Of a DNA stretch of 22,495 nucleotides, positions 1 to 7,238 are shown piece after piece. The position numbers were made by a program, and so were the translations under genes. The notes beneath the pieces are model-generated. The model was not told the DNA's origin and did no database searches. It saw only the letters and a program-made list of their open reading frames with translations. The stretch's first letter is position 1. Every line of letters begins with the position of its first letter. Origin of the DNA: an uncultured Bacteroidales bacterium (GTDB taxonomy: Bacteria; Bacteroidota; Bacteroidia; Bacteroidales; WCHB1-69); NCBI GenBank assembly GCA_937901455.1, contig CALDIA010000077.1:1-22495 (forward strand), in the 5' to 3' direction.

Positions 1-58
1 GGACCTCGCATGGTCTGGAGGTATGGCGCGAAAATGGTAAAAATAGAGGTCACCTTCA

Positions 59-66
59 TATTTTTG
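59..66 (+). promoter_or_regulatory. Bacteroidota -7 promoter element for the NTPase-kinase pair
   Basis: The sequence TATTTTTG fits the TAnnTTTG -7 consensus of Bacteroidota. A transcription start just after it would leave a leader of roughly 60 nt made almost wholly of A-rich 10-bp units before the NTPase start at 134. No clear TTTG -33 element is visible upstream, so the call rests on the -7 match and its position. Confidence 0.5.
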
Positions 67-80
67 CATCTGGAAAAAAA

Positions 81-140
81 TAAAGGAAAATAAAGAAGAA
101 TAAAAGAGAATAAAGAAGAATAAAACAAAGTAAATGAGAA
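81..140 (+). repeat. Six helically phased 10-bp TAAA repeats in the leader
   Basis: TAAA recurs exactly every 10 bp at 81, 91, 101, 111, 121 and 131, each followed by six purine-rich bases. Units two and four (91-100 and 111-120) are identical (TAAAGAAGAA). The last unit contains the ATG of the NTPase gene at 134. The array covers the whole likely 5' leader. In-phase A-tracts with about one helical turn spacing are known to bend DNA. The run could instead act as an unstructured A-rich translation enhancer, which Bacteroidota favour, or change length by slippage. Confidence 0.7.
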
Positions 141-1255
141 AGAAAGAGGATTTTCATGAAGGTGTTCAGGAACTGTTTCAGCCTACATTCGGTAACCGTC
201 CGATGCAGTATATCGGTCGCGATGGCGTGATTGAACAGTTTATGGCGGGACTGAAGGATCCTGTCGGGTCGCGCAACCGCTGCACGTTGTTTCTCGGCCA
301 ACGAGGCATGGGCAAGACCGCACTGTTGCTTGAACTCAATGACCGTGCGCAGAAAGAAGGGTACATTGTTGCCCGCGTGACGGCTCACGAGGGAATGCCG
401 AAAGCCATCATCGAGCAGTTACAACTGAATGGCTCGAAATACTTCGATGACGAAAAAAGGAAGTTGTCGGGTGTGACCGCCGGTGTGCTCGGGTTTTCAT
501 TTGGTCTGACTTTTTCGGAAGCAGCAGAACGGCAATACGGATTTCGCTCGAAAATGTCACTGCTATGCGACAAGTTGGCAGAAAAGGGTAAGGGTGCTCT
601 CATCCTCATAGACGAAGTGCGTACCTCGGAGGCCATGCGCGAGGTGGCTGCCGCTTATCAGGAACTGGTTGGCGACCAGAAGAACGTTGCGATAGCAATG
701 GCGGGACTGCCATATTCCGTTTCCAATTTACTTAACGACAGCGTACTCACCTTTCTGAACCGTGCCGTCAAAGTGGAATTGGGGCTGTTATCGACCAACT
801 TGATCAGAGCCCATTATGAGCGTGCCTTCAAATCAATCAAGATAGAGGTCTCGGACGAAATACTCGACCGCGCAGCAATTTCAACCCGAGGATTCCCTTA
901 CCTCATGCAACTGATTGGCTACTATATGATTCAATACACCCCAAAAGATGGCGTTGTTACTGACGAAATTATGGACAAGGCGGAGAAGGCTGCCTTGGCT
1001 GATATGGATGACAACGTCTTCAAGCCGATACTGAATCCGCTGTCAGACAATGACAAAATATTCCTTAAGGCTCTTGCCCGTTGCGGTGAGCCGGCAACCA
1101 CCTCCAAACTTCAAGACAAGCTTGGACGGAAAGGTCCGGCCATACAACCGTATCGCAAGCGTCTCATCGAGGCGGGAGTTATCGAATCCCCCCGTCGTGG
1201 AGAGTTGGTGTTTGCAGTACCCTATCTGTCGGAGTATTTGCAGAACATGGATTGA
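134..1255 (+). CDS. P-loop NTPase (AAA/ORC-like ATP-binding protein)
   Basis: This is a predicted cytoplasmic ATPase of 373 residues. A Walker A motif GQRGMGKT lies at residues 55-62 and a Walker B motif LILIDE ends at D160-E161. A conserved entry motif YIGRD (26-30) precedes the P-loop, as in AAA_16/ORC-like proteins. A helical lid region with RGFPYLMQLIGYY follows near 255. The last 80 residues (SDNDKIFLKAL onward) look like a winged helix. There is no signal peptide or membrane segment. The start at 134 sits at the end of an A-rich leader. The stop overlaps a possible TTG start of the following kinase, and the best ATG for that kinase is 20 bp on, so the two are probably co-transcribed. 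By family it may be a STAND-like switch or a DNA-binding ATPase. The substrate is unknown. Confidence 0.85.
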   Translation: MRKKEDFHEGVQELFQPTFGNRPMQYIGRDGVIEQFMAGLKDPVGSRNRCTLFLGQRGMGKTALLLELNDRAQKEGYIVARVTAHEGMPKAIIEQLQLNGSKYFDDEKRKLSGVTAGVLGFSFGLTFSEAAERQYGFRSKMSLLCDKLAEKGKGALILIDEVRTSEAMREVAAAYQELVGDQKNVAIAMAGLPYSVSNLLNDSVLTFLNRAVKVELGLLSTNLIRAHYERAFKSIKIEVSDEILDRAAISTRGFPYLMQLIGYYMIQYTPKDGVVTDEIMDKAEKAALADMDDNVFKPILNPLSDNDKIFLKALARCGEPATTSKLQDKLGRKGPAIQPYRKRLIEAGVIESPRRGELVFAVPYLSEYLQNMD

Positions 1256-1275
1256 ACAAAGCCTTTTACTGCGGA

Positions 1276-3018
1276 ATGAAATTCAACGATGACATATCCA
1301 CATCAGGGCCGGTTGCGCCGCAGGACGTGAACTTTTCCAACCAGTTCACCGACTATAAGGAATTGCCTTCAAACGGCTACTCCCGCCTTTTCCGTGCCCA
1401 ACGCTACGGACAGTGGTACATGCTGAAAGGCCTCAAACCCGAATACGCCGACGACCCGCAATACTCGGCCATGCTTTCCAAGGAATTCTCGCTGACGGTT
1501 GAACTAAACCATCCCAGCATCGTTCGCGCCCTCAGCTACGAACAGGATGCCGTGGCCGGCGACTGCATCGTGATGGAATACGTGGACGGATGCACGTTGG
1601 ACGAGTTCCTAAGGATGAATCCATCGGAAACTACACGGCGACAAATCGTGCAGGAACTGCTTGAGGCAATGGCCTATTACCACCGGAAACAAGTCGTGCA
1701 CCAGGATCTGAAACCCTCCAACATCCTGATCACCCACGATGGAAACCATGTGAGAATCATCGACTTCGGTTTTGCCGACAGCCGCTCGTTCACCATTCTC
1801 AAGGAACCTGCCTACACCCAATCGTACGCCGCCCCGGAACAGTTAGGCGACGGCGAGATTGATAACCGTACGGATATATACGCTTTCGGACTGATTTTAA
1901 AGCAACTGTTTCCGACACACTACCGCAGTGTGGTGCGAAAATGTCTCCAACCTCAGAAACAGAACCGGTACGCCTCGGTGGAAAGTGTCTTAAAAGCATT
2001 GGACGCGGCAGACCATGCCAAACTATGGAAGCCCGTTGTAGTTGTGGGTGTCTCTCTCGTGGCTATAGCATTGGCATTACTCTTTACGTTTCCATCACGT
2101 ATCAACAAGCGACCAGATCCAGCCTATCTGCCTACAATTGACAACGCTTCCGATGCGGGATTGCTAAAAGGCGTGTTTTCGGTATCATCGCATAAGAAAG
2201 TGCGCTTTTCACAAGGGAACCTCCAATATTCTAACAAGGGCGAGCATGCAACTGCCGATGGTACGATAGTTCCGGGAACATGGCGATTCGCCGAGAACCA
2301 ATATGACATCATCGGCAAAAACAACACCAATGCTTCTGCCACTTACACGGGCTGGATTGATCTTTTTGGCTGGGGTACGAGCGGATGGAACAGCGGTGCA
2401 GTATGCTACGAACCCTGGTCGTCATCATTGGGCAACAACGATTATTATCCAGGAGGCCATTTTGAAAACAACTTGACCGGATCGTTCGCTTTTGCCGACT
2501 GGGGCGTTTATAATGCCATCAGCAACGGGGGAAACCGACCGGAGATGTGGCGGGTTCTGACAGATGCTGAATGGGGTTTCTTGTTAGAATCTCGGGAAGC
2601 CTCTACCATTAATGGTGTTTCTAACGCCAGATATGCACTGGCCACCGTCAATGGCGTGGGCGGGCTGATGCTTTTCCCAGATAAGTACTCTCATCCAAAG
2701 TCACTACCAGATCTCCTTGAAATAAACACAGACAGTATTGACTATACCAGCAACACGTATTCCACCGAACAATGGAGTTTGATGGAATCTGCCGGTGTGG
2801 TGTTTCTCCCAGCCGCATGCCTCCGCTACGGTCTTAGAATGGTTGATGCCAATACGGGACATTATTACTCTTCAACTTCATATAGCAGCAGCCAAGTGTA
2901 CGGCACTCACTTTGTATGCCACCCACCATCACAGCCCGTGCCATCCGCCGTAATTGCCCATTTCGAAGGTTGGCGACTATACGGGTGCAGCGTGCGACTG
3001 GTGAGGGAAGTCGATTAG
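1276..3018 (+). CDS. Membrane Ser/Thr protein kinase with SUMF/Fib_succ-like ectodomain
   Basis: This is a Hanks-type kinase fused through one membrane helix to a large extracytoplasmic domain (580 residues). Visible kinase landmarks are the ATP-binding Lys51 (WYMLKGLK), helix-C Glu70, the catalytic loop HQDLKPSN at 142-149, DFG at 163-165 and APE at 186-188. The HRD arginine is Gln, making it a non-RD kinase. A hydrophobic helix spans about 253-272. From about 290 the ectodomain carries motifs of Bacteroidota SUMF/Fib_succ_major-type proteins: VRFSQGNLQY, GWIDLFGWGTSGW, MWRVLTDAEWGFLL and a terminal SVRLVREVD. ATG 1276 is preferred over an in-frame TTG at 1252 that overlaps the NTPase stop. 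The topology implies that an outside signal is read by the ectodomain and passed to the cytoplasmic kinase. The ligand and kinase substrate are unknown; the adjacent NTPase is a candidate partner. Confidence 0.85.
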   Translation: MKFNDDISTSGPVAPQDVNFSNQFTDYKELPSNGYSRLFRAQRYGQWYMLKGLKPEYADDPQYSAMLSKEFSLTVELNHPSIVRALSYEQDAVAGDCIVMEYVDGCTLDEFLRMNPSETTRRQIVQELLEAMAYYHRKQVVHQDLKPSNILITHDGNHVRIIDFGFADSRSFTILKEPAYTQSYAAPEQLGDGEIDNRTDIYAFGLILKQLFPTHYRSVVRKCLQPQKQNRYASVESVLKALDAADHAKLWKPVVVVGVSLVAIALALLFTFPSRINKRPDPAYLPTIDNASDAGLLKGVFSVSSHKKVRFSQGNLQYSNKGEHATADGTIVPGTWRFAENQYDIIGKNNTNASATYTGWIDLFGWGTSGWNSGAVCYEPWSSSLGNNDYYPGGHFENNLTGSFAFADWGVYNAISNGGNRPEMWRVLTDAEWGFLLESREASTINGVSNARYALATVNGVGGLMLFPDKYSHPKSLPDLLEINTDSIDYTSNTYSTEQWSLMESAGVVFLPAACLRYGLRMVDANTGHYYSSTSYSSSQVYGTHFVCHPPSQPVPSAVIAHFEGWRLYGCSVRLVREVD

Positions 3019-3057
3019 AACCGAAAAAGAATCCGTTTGGCATATCCGAATGTTTGT

Positions 3058-3065
3058 TATCTTTG
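3058..3065 (+). promoter_or_regulatory. Bacteroidota promoter (-7 TATCTTTG) for the 3086 gene
   Basis: TATCTTTG matches TAnnTTTG, and a TTTG at 3036-3039 lies 18 bp upstream, close to the usual -33/-7 spacing. The element is 20 bp before the ATG at 3086 and 39 bp after the kinase stop, so the small gene can be expressed independently of the kinase. Confidence 0.7.
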
Positions 3066-3085
3066 CGCCGGCAATTTGAAAGAGC

Positions 3086-3655
3086 ATGTCCATTAACCCG
3101 CAACATATCACCCTGCTGCGCCAACTCATAGAGGAGTCGGCGGACCACCGTGTTGAAACTTCCAACGACTTCATCTTCCTGTCGGGGGAGATTCGCGGAC
3201 GGCTGAACGAGAACCTCAGCGCTTCCACCCTGAAGCGGCTCTGGGGCTATGTCGATGGGTACGCCTCCGTGCGTCCCAGCACCCTCAACATCCTCGCCCG
3301 CTTCACAGGTTTCCCCGACTGGGAGACCTTCGTGTCGGACTACTGCGAGGTGGACGGTGTGCAGTCGTCGCACCGCGTGACGGGCGAAACCGTCTATACC
3401 GCCGACCTTCGGGAAGGGGATTGCTTGGAAGTGGAGTGGAATCCCAACCGCCGCTGCATATTTCGCCACCTCGGGAATTGTGATTTTGAAGTCACAGAAT
3501 CACGGAATGCGAAGCTGAAGGCGGGGATGAAGTTCTCATGCGACCGCTTCACCCTGCACCAGCCGCTGTTCATCCATGTTTATAATCCGAACGGTGAAAC
3601 CGACCTGTTCGTCATGGGCAACAAGGGCGGGCTGACGAAAGTGACAAAGCTGTAG
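3086..3655 (+). CDS. Hypothetical protein with putative DNA-binding-like N-terminus
   Basis: This 189-residue predicted soluble protein has no signal peptide. The first ~90 residues are helical, with LSASTLKRLWGYVDGY (47-62), then STLNILARFTGF and DWETF. This signature recurs in many uncharacterised Bacteroidota proteins and resembles a small helical, possibly helix-turn-helix, module. The remainder (about 95-189) looks beta-rich (DCLEVEWNPNRRCIFRHLG, FIHVYNPNGETDLFVMG) and could be a ligand or sensor domain. It sits directly after the kinase but has its own promoter. A regulatory role tied to the kinase cassette is an inference from context. No enzymatic motif is visible. Confidence 0.7.
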   Translation: MSINPQHITLLRQLIEESADHRVETSNDFIFLSGEIRGRLNENLSASTLKRLWGYVDGYASVRPSTLNILARFTGFPDWETFVSDYCEVDGVQSSHRVTGETVYTADLREGDCLEVEWNPNRRCIFRHLGNCDFEVTESRNAKLKAGMKFSCDRFTLHQPLFIHVYNPNGETDLFVMGNKGGLTKVTKL

Positions 3656-3665
3656 TTTATTTTGC

Positions 3666-3673
3666 TATCTTTG
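3666..3673 (+). promoter_or_regulatory. Bacteroidota -7 element for the rlmB-yfcE-miaA operon
   Basis: TATCTTTG (TAnnTTTG) lies 33 bp before the rlmB ATG at 3707 and 10 bp after the preceding stop. The -33 region is poorly conserved. It is the only promoter-like element seen upstream of the three overlapping genes. Confidence 0.65.
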
Positions 3674-3706
3674 CGCTCCCAAACTTCACTCCTGAAATCA
3701 TAACGA

Positions 3707-4471
3707 ATGTACGCCAAAACCAATACCGACAACGCCGCCCTCATCTACGGTATGCGCCCCATCTTTGAGGCCATCGAAAGCGGTAAGACCATCGACAAAG
3801 TGCTTTTCCAGAAGGGCTTGCAGGGCGAGCTCTTCAAGCAGCTCTTCTATGAGGTGCGCCAGCACAAGATCCCATTCCAATACGTGCCGTTGGAGAAACT
3901 GAACCGCCTCACGCGCAACAACCACCAGGGGGTGGTGGCGTTCCTCTCCGCCATCGAGTACTGTAGCATCTTCGATATAGTGCCCACCATTTTTGAAGAG
4001 GGCAGGGCACCGTTTTTGCTGCTTTTGGACAAGATTACCGATGTGCGCAATGTGGGGGCCATCGCGCGCTCGGCGGAGTGCGCCGGCGTGGATGCCATCA
4101 TCCTGCCACTCAACGGCGGCGCGCAACTCAACGAGGATGCCGTCAAAAGCTCCGCCGGCGCCCTGAACAAGATTCCCGTATGCCGCCATTCCAACCTCGT
4201 GGAGGTGATTCAATTTCTCAAAGACTCCGGCATCGAGGTGGTGGGCGTGACCGAGAAGGCCAACCACGCCCTCTACAACAAGGACCTCACCGGGCCGCTC
4301 TGCCTCATTATGGGCAACGAGTACGAGGGCATCGCCTGGGACTACCTGCGCCATTGCGATGACACCATCACCATCCCGATGGTGGGCACCATCCGCTCGC
4401 TCAACGTCTCCGTGGCCACCGGCATTGCTCTTTTCGAAGTCGTTAAACAGCGCAATCCCGTGAAAGAATGA
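3707..4471 (+). CDS. rlmB: SpoU/TrmH-family RNA 2'-O-methyltransferase (RlmB-like)
   Basis: This enzyme is predicted to transfer methyl from S-adenosylmethionine to a ribose 2'-OH in RNA, by family the 23S rRNA guanosine of the RlmB site. At 254 residues it has the normal length. The N-terminal substrate-binding domain begins with ALIYGMRPIFEAI (11-23), followed by the HQGVVAFLSAIEY linker typical of RlmB. All three SPOUT knot motifs are present: motif 1 DKITDVRNVGAIARSAE, motif 2 CLIMGNEYEGI and motif 3 IPMVGTIRSLNVSVATGIA. The TGA overlaps the next ATG (ATGA, 4468-4471), so the two genes are translationally coupled. The exact target nucleotide cannot be fixed from sequence; a tRNA 2'-O-methylase is the alternative. 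Confidence 0.93.
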   Translation: MYAKTNTDNAALIYGMRPIFEAIESGKTIDKVLFQKGLQGELFKQLFYEVRQHKIPFQYVPLEKLNRLTRNNHQGVVAFLSAIEYCSIFDIVPTIFEEGRAPFLLLLDKITDVRNVGAIARSAECAGVDAIILPLNGGAQLNEDAVKSSAGALNKIPVCRHSNLVEVIQFLKDSGIEVVGVTEKANHALYNKDLTGPLCLIMGNEYEGIAWDYLRHCDDTITIPMVGTIRSLNVSVATGIALFEVVKQRNPVKE

Positions 4472-4977
4472 AGAAGATTGGCATCCTTTCCGACACGCAC
4501 GGCTATCTGCACCCCGACGCTTTCGAGTTTTTCAAGGAGTGCGACGAGATTTGGCACGCGGGCGACATCATGGACGATTTCATCCTCGACGAGCTGGCCG
4601 CCATCGCGCCCACCGTGCGCGCCGTCTATGGCAACTGCGACGACTGGGACATCCGCCGCGAGATTCCGGAGAACCAAGTCTTTCAGTGCGAAAAGCACAC
4701 CGTGGCCATCCGCCATATCGTGGGCTATCCGGGCAAGTACGATCCGCGAGCGATGGAACTGATTCATGAGACCAAACCATCCATCCTCGTGGCCGGCCAC
4801 TCCCATATCCTGAAGGTGATGTTCGACAAGAAGAACAACCTACTCTTCATCAACCCCGGGGCCGCCGGCCGCTATGGCTTCCATACCCGCCTCACAATGC
4901 TGCGCCTCAAGATTGACGGCGAACGAATCTTCGACCTCGAAATCTTTGATGAACCCAAACTGCAACCCGTGAAATGA
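4468..4977 (+). CDS. YfcE/MJ0936-type metallophosphoesterase
   Basis: This is a cytoplasmic calcineurin-like phosphodiesterase of 169 residues, normal for the YfcE family. The dimetal-site motifs are in order: SDTHG (D9, H11), HAGD (30-33), GNCD (55-58) and GHSH (110-113), followed by LFINPGAAG. Family members hydrolyse phosphodiester model substrates and their natural substrate is mostly unknown. It overlaps rlmB by 4 bp upstream and miaA by 4 bp downstream. Its placement between two RNA-modification genes suggests, without proof, a nucleotide or RNA-end processing role. The segment IRHIVGYPG at 81-89 replaces the HGH-type motif seen in many relatives. Confidence 0.92.
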   Translation: MKKIGILSDTHGYLHPDAFEFFKECDEIWHAGDIMDDFILDELAAIAPTVRAVYGNCDDWDIRREIPENQVFQCEKHTVAIRHIVGYPGKYDPRAMELIHETKPSILVAGHSHILKVMFDKKNNLLFINPGAAGRYGFHTRLTMLRLKIDGERIFDLEIFDEPKLQPVK

Positions 4978-5738
4978 TGAGCGAGGAAAAACCGATAATC
5001 ACCATTCTTGGCCCTACCGCAACGGGTAAGACCCACATCGCGGTGCGCTTGGCCGCCGAATTGGATGGCGAGATTGTGAGCGCCGACTCGCGCCAGGTGT
5101 ATCGCCGCATGGACATCGGCACGGGAAAGGACATTTCCGAATACCAGTACAACGGGCAGCCGGTTCCGTACCATCTCGTTGACATTGAGGATCCGGGTGT
5201 GAAGTATAACGTCTATCGTTACCAGCAGGAGGCGTTCAAGGCAATGCGCGACATCCAGAGCCGGGGCAGGCAGGTGGTGATATGCGGCGGCAGCGGCCTC
5301 TACATCGAGGCCGTGCTGTCGGGATACCGTTTCAAATGGCGGGAAGACGACCAGATTTTCTCCGACCCTGTTCCGTCGGTAATCTTTGGGCTGCGGGGCA
5401 ACCGCGACCTTATCCGTACTCGGATTACCCAGCGGCTCAAAGCCCGCCTGGAGGAGGGTATGGTTGAGGAGGTGCGGGCACTCTTGGACGAGGGCGTACC
5501 CTCCGACATTCTCATCCGCTACGGGTTGGAGTACAAGTATGTGACGCTCTACCTGTTGGGCGAAATCAGCTATGAGGAGATGTTTGCCTCTCTCAACACG
5601 GCCATCCACCAGTTCTCGAAGCGCCAGATGACCTGGTTTCGCCGCATGGAGCGGTTGAGCTTCGACATCCACTGGATTGACGTGGCACTGTCGGAAGACG
5701 ACAAGATGGCGGAGATTTACCAAGTACTGGGCAAATGA
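4974..5738 (+). CDS. miaA: tRNA dimethylallyltransferase, short form lacking most of the insertion domain
   Basis: This enzyme is predicted to transfer dimethylallyl to N6 of A37 in tRNAs reading UNN codons. The core motifs are intact: Walker A GPTATGKT (13-20), SADSRQVYRRMDIGT (36-50) with the catalytic-type Asp38, PYHLVDIEDP (65-74), CGGSGLYIEAVL (104-115), EEGMVEEVRALL and the C-terminal FSKRQMTWFRRME. Length is 254 residues against about 300 for the usual family. The missing part is the insertion domain that normally follows GGSGLY and contacts the tRNA: only about 16 residues (119-134) join the two core halves. The start at 4974 overlaps the previous stop (ATGATGA); 4977 is an alternative ATG. 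Bacteroidota often carry two miaA copies, so this may be the divergent one. Confidence 0.87.
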   Translation: MMSEEKPIITILGPTATGKTHIAVRLAAELDGEIVSADSRQVYRRMDIGTGKDISEYQYNGQPVPYHLVDIEDPGVKYNVYRYQQEAFKAMRDIQSRGRQVVICGGSGLYIEAVLSGYRFKWREDDQIFSDPVPSVIFGLRGNRDLIRTRITQRLKARLEEGMVEEVRALLDEGVPSDILIRYGLEYKYVTLYLLGEISYEEMFASLNTAIHQFSKRQMTWFRRMERLSFDIHWIDVALSEDDKMAEIYQVLGK

Positions 5739-5824
5739 AGCAGGCTGTTCTTCAAGTACCCTTCCTCGTACCCATAAGGCTCATCTTGTCGTAGATCAGG
5801 CACAACTTATTCCTCCAGAAGAAT

Positions 5825-6367
5825 TTATTTATTCATCAGCCGGCTATCGCCCCAGTTATACTGCGGATAAGCATTTTTAAGGTCATTGGCAGAACCCTCC
5901 ACTCCACTGCCACCACTGGTAGCGAACACATTAAGCACCTTGCCGCTCAGGTCGTGCGCTTCGATGAAGGTGTTGACGATGGTGGGGGCGGTGTACCACC
6001 ACACAGGAAAGCCAATCCATACGGTGTCGTAGTCGGCAATGTTCTCGCATCTGCCCTGAATGGCAGGACGCGAGCTCTTATCTTTCATCTCCAATGTGGA
6101 ACGGGATTGCTTGTCGCGCCAGTCAAGATCGGCGGCAGTGTACGGCACCTCCGGGGTGATTTCGTAAAGATCGGCATTGAACTCTTGGGCGAGCCTCTGC
6201 GCGGCATCCTTGGTTGTACCAGTTGCTGAAAAGTAAACAATTAAGGTCTTTTTCATCTCTTTCTGCTTAGTTTGTGAATTATTTTGATGGTCAGTCCCTT
6301 GGGACGACTGCGCGCATGCACTGAGCATCAGGCAGCATGCGACAATAATAAAGGTGATATTTTTCAT
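5825..6367 (-). CDS. Flavodoxin-like lipoprotein
   Basis: This 180-residue protein starts with a lipoprotein signal (hydrophobic 4-15, lipobox LSAC with Cys18). A Gln/Asn-rich linker follows, then a flavodoxin fold from about 40. The FMN phosphate loop SATGTT is at 47-52, and GFPVWWYTAPTIVNTF and FATSGGSG provide isoalloxazine-loop features. It is probably an FMN-binding electron carrier or quinone reductase anchored at the membrane. An internal Met38 could give a cytoplasmic form, but the strong lipobox favours export. It converges on miaA with 86 bp between stops and lies 279 bp downstream of the peroxidase gene on the same strand. No clear promoter of its own was found, so co-expression with the redox pair is possible. 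Confidence 0.88.
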   Translation of the reverse strand: MKNITFIIVACCLMLSACAQSSQGTDHQNNSQTKQKEMKKTLIVYFSATGTTKDAAQRLAQEFNADLYEITPEVPYTAADLDWRDKQSRSTLEMKDKSSRPAIQGRCENIADYDTVWIGFPVWWYTAPTIVNTFIEAHDLSGKVLNVFATSGGSGVEGSANDLKNAYPQYNWGDSRLMNK

Positions 6368-6646
6368 AATGGATTATTTGCAAAAAAACATATTTAAGAA
6401 CATTTCCGAACAATGCTCGCAACCCAACTGCCAAGGAACCGAAAACCCGCAACAGCAACTGCTATCAAGATCAACTACCAAACGCGCTCAGGATGATTGG
6501 CTAACACCGCCGTCATAGCCTTTACGCCTGTCATGAAGATTTTAATGCATAGACCAAGCCTGTACAAAACCTGTATCAATAGCAAGTGCTCCCCATTGGC
6601 GTGTAGTACCCTGCCCGTTTTCATAATGGGTTGAAGACCGAATATT
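6368..6646. other. Intergenic region without a recognisable gene
   Basis: This 279-bp gap lies between the flavodoxin start and the peroxidase stop. No start-to-stop frame with family features is visible. On the minus strand two reading stretches separated by stops (for example HYENGQGTTRQWGALAI, read near 6590-6620) look more coding-like than random sequence and might be a decayed gene, but nothing identifies it. Confidence 0.4.
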
Positions 6647-7195
6647 CTATTTCAGCATTGCCTCAATATCCGATTCCATCTCCTCTGGTTTTGCCACAGG
6701 TGGAAAACGCTTGATCACACTACCGTCTCTTGAGACAAGAAACTTGGTGAAATTCCAGCGTATGCCACCTTCCTCGCGACCTTCAGACTTGCTCAGGCCA
6801 TCCACGAGCGCCATCGTGGCCTTATCCTTTAACCCTTTCACCTCCTCGGTAGGGACTTGCTGCGTCAGAAATTGGAAAATGGGGTGGGCGTTCTCACCGA
6901 AAACGTCAATCTTCTTCATCAACGGGAAGGTGACACCATGGTTGAGACGACAGAACTCCGCAATCTCCGCATCGGAACCAGGTTCCTGATGCTTAAACTG
7001 GTCACATGGGAAACCGAGAATCACCAAACCTTGGTCTTTATACTTCTTGTACAGAGCCTCCAAACCATCGTATTGAGGGGTAAAACCGCACTTGGAAGCG
7101 GTATTGACAATCATGAGGACTCTGCCGCGATATTGCGCCATATCCACCTCTTCGCCCTTGTTGCTCAGGGCCTTGAAATCATAAATCGTAGTCAT
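6647..7195 (-). CDS. Thiol-dependent glutathione peroxidase (Gpx)
   Basis: This enzyme reduces hydrogen peroxide and organic hydroperoxides, most probably with thioredoxin as donor as in non-selenium bacterial Gpx. The 182 residues contain the peroxidatic Cys36 in NTASKCGFTPQY, LGFPCDQF (60-67) with Cys64, Gln70 of the catalytic tetrad, the candidate resolving Cys82 in EFCRLNHGVTFPL, and the WNFTKFLV motif with the tetrad Trp and Asn. No signal peptide is present, so it is cytoplasmic. It lies 86 bp downstream of the OhrR-like regulator on the same strand with an A-rich leader. This is the expected arrangement for a peroxide-inducible pair. Confidence 0.95.
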   Translation of the reverse strand: MTTIYDFKALSNKGEEVDMAQYRGRVLMIVNTASKCGFTPQYDGLEALYKKYKDQGLVILGFPCDQFKHQEPGSDAEIAEFCRLNHGVTFPLMKKIDVFGENAHPIFQFLTQQVPTEEVKGLKDKATMALVDGLSKSEGREEGGIRWNFTKFLVSRDGSVIKRFPPVAKPEEMESDIEAMLK

Positions 7196-7238
7196 TGTTT
7201 TGAATTTTTAAGTGATACTTGTTTGTTTATTCGATTTT

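Noticed and set aside
3..83. Open frame from the left edge ending in TAA at 81-83 (includes LEVWRENGKNRGHLHIF)
   Set aside because: Only 26 residues are visible, no family can be recognised, and the -7 element of the next gene lies inside it. It may be the tail of an upstream gene but cannot be supported.
1252..1275. TTG start for the kinase overlapping the NTPase stop
   Set aside because: ATG 1276 in the same frame gives a normal N-terminus, and the extra eight residues carry no conserved feature.
1276..3018. Complete diversity-generating retroelement
   Set aside because: The fold of the ectodomain fits a DGR target, but no reverse transcriptase, accessory gene or template repeat was found in the window.
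2834..3469. 211-residue minus-strand open frame
   Set aside because: It is antisense to the kinase end and the 3086 gene, lacks recognisable motifs, and spans two well-supported plus-strand genes and their promoter.
3698..5723. Long minus-strand open frames antisense to rlmB, the phosphoesterase and miaA
   Set aside because: They are antisense to genes with clear family motifs, and their sequences are low-complexity mirrors of the coding strand in GC-rich DNA.
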